Source of the DNA: Tunturiibacter gelidiferens | Lineage (GTDB): Bacteria > Acidobacteriota > Terriglobia > Terriglobales > Acidobacteriaceae | Assembly (NCBI RefSeq): GCF_013410115.1 | Contig: NZ_JACCCV010000001.1 | Location: 806,001-870,000, forward strand | Length of the DNA stretch: 64,000 bases | Reading direction: 5' to 3' | In this document: positions 57,722 to 64,000 of the stretch, in pieces | Position numbering within the stretch: position 1 is the first letter of the stretch | Layout: each line of letters starts with the position of its first letter | Notes under the pieces: generated by a model | Seen by the model: only the letters and a program-made list of their open reading frames with translations | Databases searched by the model: none | What the model was told of the DNA's origin: nothing | Translations under genes and position numbers: made by a program

Positions 57722-59965
57722 TCAAGGTTTTAGGTAGGTTTCGAAGTGCCAGAGGATGCGGTTGAAGAGCTCGTCGCGTGCGGTGGGGCCGGCGATGGAG
57801 TGAGTTTTGCGGGGGAAGAGCTGGAGGTCGTAGGGGATGCCGGCTTCGATGAGGGGCTGAATGAATTGGATCGTGTTGGCCATGTGGACGTTGTCGTCGC
57901 CGGTACCCTGCGCGATGAGGAGATGGCCTTTGAGTTTGGCGGCGTTGGTGGTGGGGGAGTCGTCCTTGTAGGTGGCGGCGTTGTCGGAGGGGAGGCCGAG
58001 GTAGCGCTCGGTGTAGATGGAGTCGTAATTGCGCCAGTCGGTGACGGGGGCTACGGCTACGCCTGCGCGTATGCGGTCGGTGTGGGTCATGGTGTAGAGG
58101 GTGAAGGTGCCGCCCCAGCTCCATCCCCACCAGCCGATGCGCTTGGGGTCAAGCTGCGGGTATTGGGTAAGGATCTGGTCGAGCGCGGCCATCTGGTCGG
58201 AGAACTGGAGGGGGCCGAAGTTGCGGTAGGCGGCCTGCTGGAACTCGCGTCCGCGTCCGCCGCTGCCGCGGGTGTCGACGTCGAGGACCGCGAAGCCGTG
58301 CTGGGCGAGGAGTTCGTTGAAGATCTGGCTGGCGCTCCACGAGTTGCGGATGCTGCTTTGGGGGGTGGGTCCGTTGTAGGGGTTGAGGATCAGGGGAATG
58401 GAGACGGAGGTGGGGGTGGTTGAGGAAGGAAGAGTGAGGCGGCCGTAGAGCTTGGTCTTTCCGTCGGCGGCGGTGACGGAGACGATGTCGCTGGTGACGG
58501 TTTTGGCCGGAGGAAGGGGTTTCGACTTCCAGATGGGAGAGCAGTTTCGAGTGACGTTGCAGAGGCTGATGACGGGTGGGGTGATGGCGTCGCTGTAGTA
58601 GTCGCTGAAGTGGGCGCCGTCTGGAGAGGTCTTTGTGCCGTGAGTGCCGCGACCCGCGGTGAGCTGATCTTTTGAGCTACCATCGAGTTTGATAGACCAG
58701 AGATTGTCTTCGAGTGGGGAGCTTTCGTTGGAGGTGTAGAAGACGGTGTTGGATTTTTCGTCGATGCTGTTGACGTACTCGATCTCGTAGTCGCCCTGGG
58801 TGAGCTGGCGGGTGAGGGTGGCGTCGGCGGCGAGGGGATGGTGCTGGTCGAAGCTGTAGAGGTAGAGGTGGGTGTGGCCGTCGCGCCAGCTTTCGATGAG
58901 GAAGCGGCCGCCGGAGAGGATGTTGAGGTCGGTGCTGAAGTCGAGGTACTTGGAGTCGGTATCGGTGTAGACGACGCGGGTCTTGCCGGATTTTGTGTCG
59001 GCGAAGTAGAGGTTGAGGTGCTGTTGATCGCGGGTGAGGACTTCGATGTAGACGGTGCTGGCGTCGACCCAGCCGAAGCGGGGGATGTAGTCGTTGTTGG
59101 GGCTGAAGGGGACTTCGATGAATTTGGTCTTGGCGCCTTTGGCGGAGACGATGCCGACGCGGACTGCGGGATTGGGGTCACCGGGCTGCGGGTAGCGCTG
59201 GCTGTCGATGGTGGCGTGGGTCGGGATCCAGTCGGTGATGGGGTACTGGGGGACTTTGGTTTCGTCCATCTGGAGGTAGGCGATGGATTTGGAGTCGGGC
59301 GACCAGAAGTAGTTGCTGCGAACGTCGAGCTCTTCGAGGTAGACCCAGTCGACTTCGCCGTTGAGGAGGGTGTCTGTGGTGTCGCGGGTGAGGGCGGTTT
59401 CTTTGCCGGTGCTGGCGACGGGGTGGACGTAGAGTTTGTGATTGTGGAGGTAGGAGACGGATTTTGCGTCGGGGGAGAACTTGGGGTCGTCGCCGGAGCC
59501 CTCGTGGGTGTCGACGATGAGGGTGCCGGTGCCGGGGGCGATGTCGTAGAGCCAAAGGCGGCCACCGTTGTCGAGCAGGAGGTGTTTGGAGTCGGCGGCC
59601 CAGATGTAGGCGGACATGCCGTAGCGGGCGCGATGGTCGGCGTCTTTCTCGTTGACGGCGGCGGCGGTGAGTTTGCTGAGCTGCTCTGCAGTGGCGAGGA
59701 CGCTGGCGTGGCCGGTGGCGGCTTCGATCTGGACGATGTCGCCGGACTTGCCGGTGGTGTCGTCCTCGGAGGCGATGTAGGTGAGGAGCTTGCCGTCGGG
59801 GCTCCAGTCGATGCCGTGGGGAGGGGTGCCGGTGAGGTTCTTGTTGGCGTCGGCGATGGTGCGGAGGCCGGGGTCGGTGGGGGAGCTGGTCTGGGCGGCG
59901 GTTTGAGCGATGGCGCAGGAGACCGAAAGGCTAAAGAGGAGAGCAACTCGCAAAGAGACTGGCAT
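57722..59965 (-). CDS. S9 family (dipeptidyl-peptidase IV-like) exported peptidase
   Basis: 747-residue serine peptidase with a signal peptide (MPVSLRVALLFSLSVSCAIA). Residues ~30-480 form the DPP4-type beta-propeller (ANKNLTGTPPHGIDWSPDGK, DTLLNGEVDWVYLEELDVRS, containing the double-Glu region near VDWVYLEEL that binds the N-terminus in DPP4). The alpha/beta-hydrolase part holds Ser in GWWGWSWGGTFTLYT, Asp in GTGDDNVHMANT and His in PRKTHSIAG. It probably frees N-terminal dipeptides after Pro or Ala. ATG 59965 was chosen for the signal; the frame remains open to 60052. Confidence 0.92.
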   Translation of the reverse strand: MPVSLRVALLFSLSVSCAIAQTAAQTSSPTDPGLRTIADANKNLTGTPPHGIDWSPDGKLLTYIASEDDTTGKSGDIVQIEAATGHASVLATAEQLSKLTAAAVNEKDADHRARYGMSAYIWAADSKHLLLDNGGRLWLYDIAPGTGTLIVDTHEGSGDDPKFSPDAKSVSYLHNHKLYVHPVASTGKETALTRDTTDTLLNGEVDWVYLEELDVRSNYFWSPDSKSIAYLQMDETKVPQYPITDWIPTHATIDSQRYPQPGDPNPAVRVGIVSAKGAKTKFIEVPFSPNNDYIPRFGWVDASTVYIEVLTRDQQHLNLYFADTKSGKTRVVYTDTDSKYLDFSTDLNILSGGRFLIESWRDGHTHLYLYSFDQHHPLAADATLTRQLTQGDYEIEYVNSIDEKSNTVFYTSNESSPLEDNLWSIKLDGSSKDQLTAGRGTHGTKTSPDGAHFSDYYSDAITPPVISLCNVTRNCSPIWKSKPLPPAKTVTSDIVSVTAADGKTKLYGRLTLPSSTTPTSVSIPLILNPYNGPTPQSSIRNSWSASQIFNELLAQHGFAVLDVDTRGSGGRGREFQQAAYRNFGPLQFSDQMAALDQILTQYPQLDPKRIGWWGWSWGGTFTLYTMTHTDRIRAGVAVAPVTDWRNYDSIYTERYLGLPSDNAATYKDDSPTTNAAKLKGHLLIAQGTGDDNVHMANTIQFIQPLIEAGIPYDLQLFPRKTHSIAGPTARDELFNRILWHFETYLKP

Positions 59966-60117
59966 GGTTGCGACAAGTCTACAGATATGGGAGGAGCAGG
60001 CCAAACTGGCTTGATGTTGGTGGTGGGTCAACTTGAAATCCACGTGCTCCAAGCCTGTCGGCCTTTCGGATTAGGACTTTCTCTTGCCCCTTGCCCCTCT
60101 ACTGAAAGCCTGAGATC

Positions 60118-60369
60118 ATGGCATCCATGCCCTCAGGAGGAATTGACCACTATTCCTATCTCATCGATAGGCGACATAGACCTCTGCTTATCGGGATATT
60201 CTCATTGCTTCTTGCCGTAGTTGAAACGCTCACGGGGCAAAGCCTAGGGGGCTTTGGCAGAGGGGTCACACGTGCAGAAAATCCTAATAGGTTCTGGTGG
60301 AATGTCGCGTGCTATTGTGCCGCTGGTCTCTTAGGTATCGCCATCTTTCTCTGTCAGAATTCAAACTGA
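60118..60369 (+). CDS. small hypothetical membrane protein
   Basis: 83-residue protein with two hydrophobic stretches, LLIGIFSLLLAVVETLTGQS and WNVACYCAAGLLGIAIFLCQ, after a polar start MASMPSGGIDHYSYLIDRRH. No family known. It is supported only by the open frame and its helix pattern, and lies in the gap between the S9 peptidase start and the pyrG end. The start could also be ATG 60127. Confidence 0.5.
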   Translation: MASMPSGGIDHYSYLIDRRHRPLLIGIFSLLLAVVETLTGQSLGGFGRGVTRAENPNRFWWNVACYCAAGLLGIAIFLCQNSN

Positions 60370-60430
60370 CTCACCACCTCTGATTGCAGAGAAGAGCCAA
60401 GCTCGTCGCAAGTGGTGGTTCGTTGTCTTG

Positions 60431-62188
<1,758 letters not shown>

Positions 62189-62224
62189 TCATTCGGTAGT
62201 TAGCGAGGCGGGGCGCTCTGGTTT

Positions 62225-63388
62225 TCAGGGGATGGGATTTTTCGGAACTCCGCGCGAAATTTTTTTGATCAGGAACTCCTGAATGAGGGAGGAGGCTGCG
62301 CCGGAGGCCGTGTCGATGAGTGCGTTTGAGATTGTGAGCCCTGCCCCGTTGCGGTCGCCGGCGGGGTAGTAGAGGTTGGAGAGGCCGGCTGAGGCGAAGT
62401 TTCCCAGGATGAAGGAGTAGTTCGGCTGCCAGTGGCCGTTGTCGCCTTTGCAGATGAAGGCGGTGGACATGGCGTAGAGCGCGCGGGAGCGAATGGTTCC
62501 GGTGCCTTTGTAGAAGTAGCGCGGGTCCTGGTGGAAGACCGACGGAAGGATTGCGTTGCCGATCATGTTGCCGATGAAGCCGTCGCCGTAGGAGGCCCCG
62601 AAGCGTTTGAAGTAGCCTGCTGCGCCCTGGCCGTAGCCGCTGAAGGTGTTCTGAGACTGCTCAACGCCAGCGATGATTGCAGGGATTGCGATGGATACGG
62701 GATCGTAGGCGGTCCTCAAGGCCAGGCGGAACTTCTGGCCAGAGCTGAGAGGGACAGCATCCCAGTTGTAGGAGACGTAGAAGTTGGGGAAGACGCCGAG
62801 GACGCGCTGTTTTTCTTCGAGCGATACCTGCTCCTCGGCGATGTCGTGTCGTGTGAAGTTGACGTCGACGTTTGTCGTGGCGGAGGAGAGTTGCAGCATG
62901 ATCGTCGGCAGTTCGTAGAGCTGGCCTTTTTGGAGGACAAGGGCGGAGGAGACCCAATTCGCAAAGCCGGTTGAGACGACCGCTATCTTGAAGGTGCCGG
63001 GGTTGACGTCGGTGAAGTTGAAGGAGCCGGTTGAGTCTGTCGCGATCGCGCGCTGGGGTCTCGAGTCGATGAACTGGATCGAGACGAGAGCGCCTTCAAC
63101 CTGGGCTCCGCTGGGGTCTACTACGGTTCCTGTGATGCTGCCGGCGGATTGCTGGTCGGATAGGATGAAGTTTGCAGATTGCTGTTCGGGTGCGTCTGGT
63201 AGTTCGTCGTGAGCGGGGCTGAGTGTGGCGACCTGGCGGGTTGTGCCTGGTGGGGTCGAGTTGATCGGATACGAGAATGGCGCGAGGTCGGATTGGAGGG
63301 GAAGCGTCTGCGCACGGGCATACGTACTGAACATCGCGCACAGCAGGGTGGTCAGGAGAAAGGGGCCCGTATTACGCATAACGTGCAT
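62225..63388 (-). CDS. secreted protein with carboxypeptidase-regulatory-like domain
   Basis: 387-residue protein with signal peptide (MRNTGPFLLTTLLCAMFSTY, ending ARAQ). Residues ~90-160 are a CarboxypepD_reg beta sandwich (GSITGTVVDPSGAQVEGALV, FTDVNPGTFKIAVVSTGFAN) like that at the front of the Oar-like receptor. The rest (GVFPNFYVSYNWDAVPLSSG, IGNAILPSVFHQDPRYFYKG) has no recognised domain and no TonB plug, so it is not a receptor. Ends with IKKISRGVPKNPIP. The start may be 63388 (MHVMRN) or 63379. Confidence 0.75.
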   Translation of the reverse strand: MHVMRNTGPFLLTTLLCAMFSTYARAQTLPLQSDLAPFSYPINSTPPGTTRQVATLSPAHDELPDAPEQQSANFILSDQQSAGSITGTVVDPSGAQVEGALVSIQFIDSRPQRAIATDSTGSFNFTDVNPGTFKIAVVSTGFANWVSSALVLQKGQLYELPTIMLQLSSATTNVDVNFTRHDIAEEQVSLEEKQRVLGVFPNFYVSYNWDAVPLSSGQKFRLALRTAYDPVSIAIPAIIAGVEQSQNTFSGYGQGAAGYFKRFGASYGDGFIGNMIGNAILPSVFHQDPRYFYKGTGTIRSRALYAMSTAFICKGDNGHWQPNYSFILGNFASAGLSNLYYPAGDRNGAGLTISNALIDTASGAASSLIQEFLIKKISRGVPKNPIP

Positions 63389-63628
63389 ATCAGTTACGTT
63401 TCCAATTGTAGAGACCCACGCGGAATGTTTCATGGAAAGCATAGGGTGAGGAGCCGATTTCGCCGACCTGATTGATCTTGGTCGTTTGATGATCGATCCC
63501 ACAATCACCCATCGGTCCAATCACTCGGATCGTCTCGGGCAGAATTCGTTGCAGCATTCGATTCAATATCACTCTTAGAGTTTGCAACAGTCGCACGGTT
63601 GCAAACCGGTTGATTTCGAATGACTTGC

Positions 63629-64000
63629 TCAGAGGGTGGTTCCGAGGGTGTTAATGTCTTTGGATTCAAGGACGGATCGAGGGAAGCCTTGTTTGGCCAC
63701 CAGAAGCATGGCGCGGCCGACCTGCTCCGTGGTGCCGATCTGTTTGGGAAATATGCTTTTCATGATGGGGAGGATCGGTTTCAGGACGGAGTAAAAGACG
63801 CGGTACAACTTCGTCTTGGAGACGATGCCATGAAGTGGTTGAACGAATCCGATGCGGAACATGAATGCGGCTTTGAAGGGGAGCTTGAGGAGGTCGTTTT
63901 CGGTTCTGCCTTTGACGCGGGCCCACATGCTCGAACCGCGTTCGGTGCCGTCGGTTCCCGATCCTGAGACGTAGATGAAGGTCATGGAGGGGTTGAGCTT
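63629..64000 (-). CDS. NAD(P)-binding SDR/epimerase-like protein, N-terminus beyond window
   Basis: The 123 visible residues are the C-terminal part of a short-chain dehydrogenase/epimerase. FIYVSGSGTDGTERGSSMWA carries what appears to be the active-site Ser, then KGRTENDLLKLPFKAAFMFR, a run seen in atypical SDR proteins where Tyr-Lys is replaced (here WARVKGRTE). The 5' end lies beyond 64000. The C-terminus is GTTEQVGRAMLLVAKQGFPR then SVLESKDINTLGTTL. No function can be given beyond the fold. Confidence 0.75.
   Translation of the reverse strand, partial: KLNPSMTFIYVSGSGTDGTERGSSMWARVKGRTENDLLKLPFKAAFMFRIGFVQPLHGIVSKTKLYRVFYSVLKPILPIMKSIFPKQIGTTEQVGRAMLLVAKQGFPRSVLESKDINTLGTTL

Overview
The window looks like a chromosomal segment of a free-living Acidobacteriota, most likely family Acidobacteriaceae (Edaphobacter/Granulicella/Terriglobus-like). 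This rests on GC-rich coding throughout, a 1173-residue Oar-like TonB-dependent receptor with an N-terminal carboxypeptidase-regulatory domain, another secreted protein with the same domain, many secreted proteins of unknown role, and dispersed short palindromic intergenic repeats. The lineage is an inference, since no rRNA or tRNA gene is present. Most genes are housekeeping or envelope genes. I see no phage, integrase, transposase or CRISPR array.

Layout. 1-9.2 kb: APC permease (cut by the edge), a small secreted protein, FmdB-type zinc ribbon, SerA, a ~213-bp palindromic repeat, a YgiB/YgiC-like pair, a Tat-exported DUF3863-like protein and a class V aminotransferase. 9.2-13.2 kb: an orphan half repeat, YqeY, a small membrane protein, a decayed second copy of the yqeY 3' end, a secreted protein and a BtuB-like TonB receptor. 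13.3-15.1 kb: MarR regulator with a candidate operator, OsmC protein, RNase HI. 15.4-18.3 kb: an operon of ECF sigma factor, zinc-finger/HEAT anti-sigma factor and double-PDZ exported protein. 18.6-21.6 kb: radical SAM protein, exported methyltransferase, a frameshifted PPC/DUF296 gene and a DsbA-like protein. 21.7-30.6 kb: TolC, MFS transporter, PEP carboxylase and hypothetical proteins. 30.7-36.5 kb: Trm112, FolD, CoaE, a zinc-binding protein with a charged repeat, a DegS-like HtrA protease, a second complete palindromic repeat, a site-2-protease-like M50 peptidase and PurN. 36.6-44.2 kb: amidase, DUF6629 protein, PurM, DCC protein, HemL, VOC protein and quinone-oxidoreductase-like protein. 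44.4-49.4 kb: cytochrome c/P460 lipoprotein, small membrane protein, MFS exporter, polysaccharide deacetylase and a secreted protein. 49.5-64 kb: Oar-like receptor, Bcp, FabD, UspA, DUF4230 protein, S9 peptidase, PyrG, a carboxypeptidase-regulatory-domain protein and a cut SDR/epimerase.

How the genes fit together. Single-carbon and nucleotide metabolism is well represented (SerA, FolD, PurN, PurM, PyrG) but scattered rather than in operons. Envelope stress and proteolysis form a second theme: the sigma/anti-sigma/PDZ operon, and 15 kb away a membrane-anchored HtrA followed by an HELGH site-2 protease. The most notable non-coding signal is the repeat at 4591-4803 and 34686-34876 (half copy at 9249-9307). 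Each arm carries three small hairpins, and two of these show compensatory base changes between arms, which suggests selection on the single-stranded fold, as in REP/REPIN elements. Two decayed genes (20530-20853 and 10524-10602) can be recognised by alignment to intact relatives.
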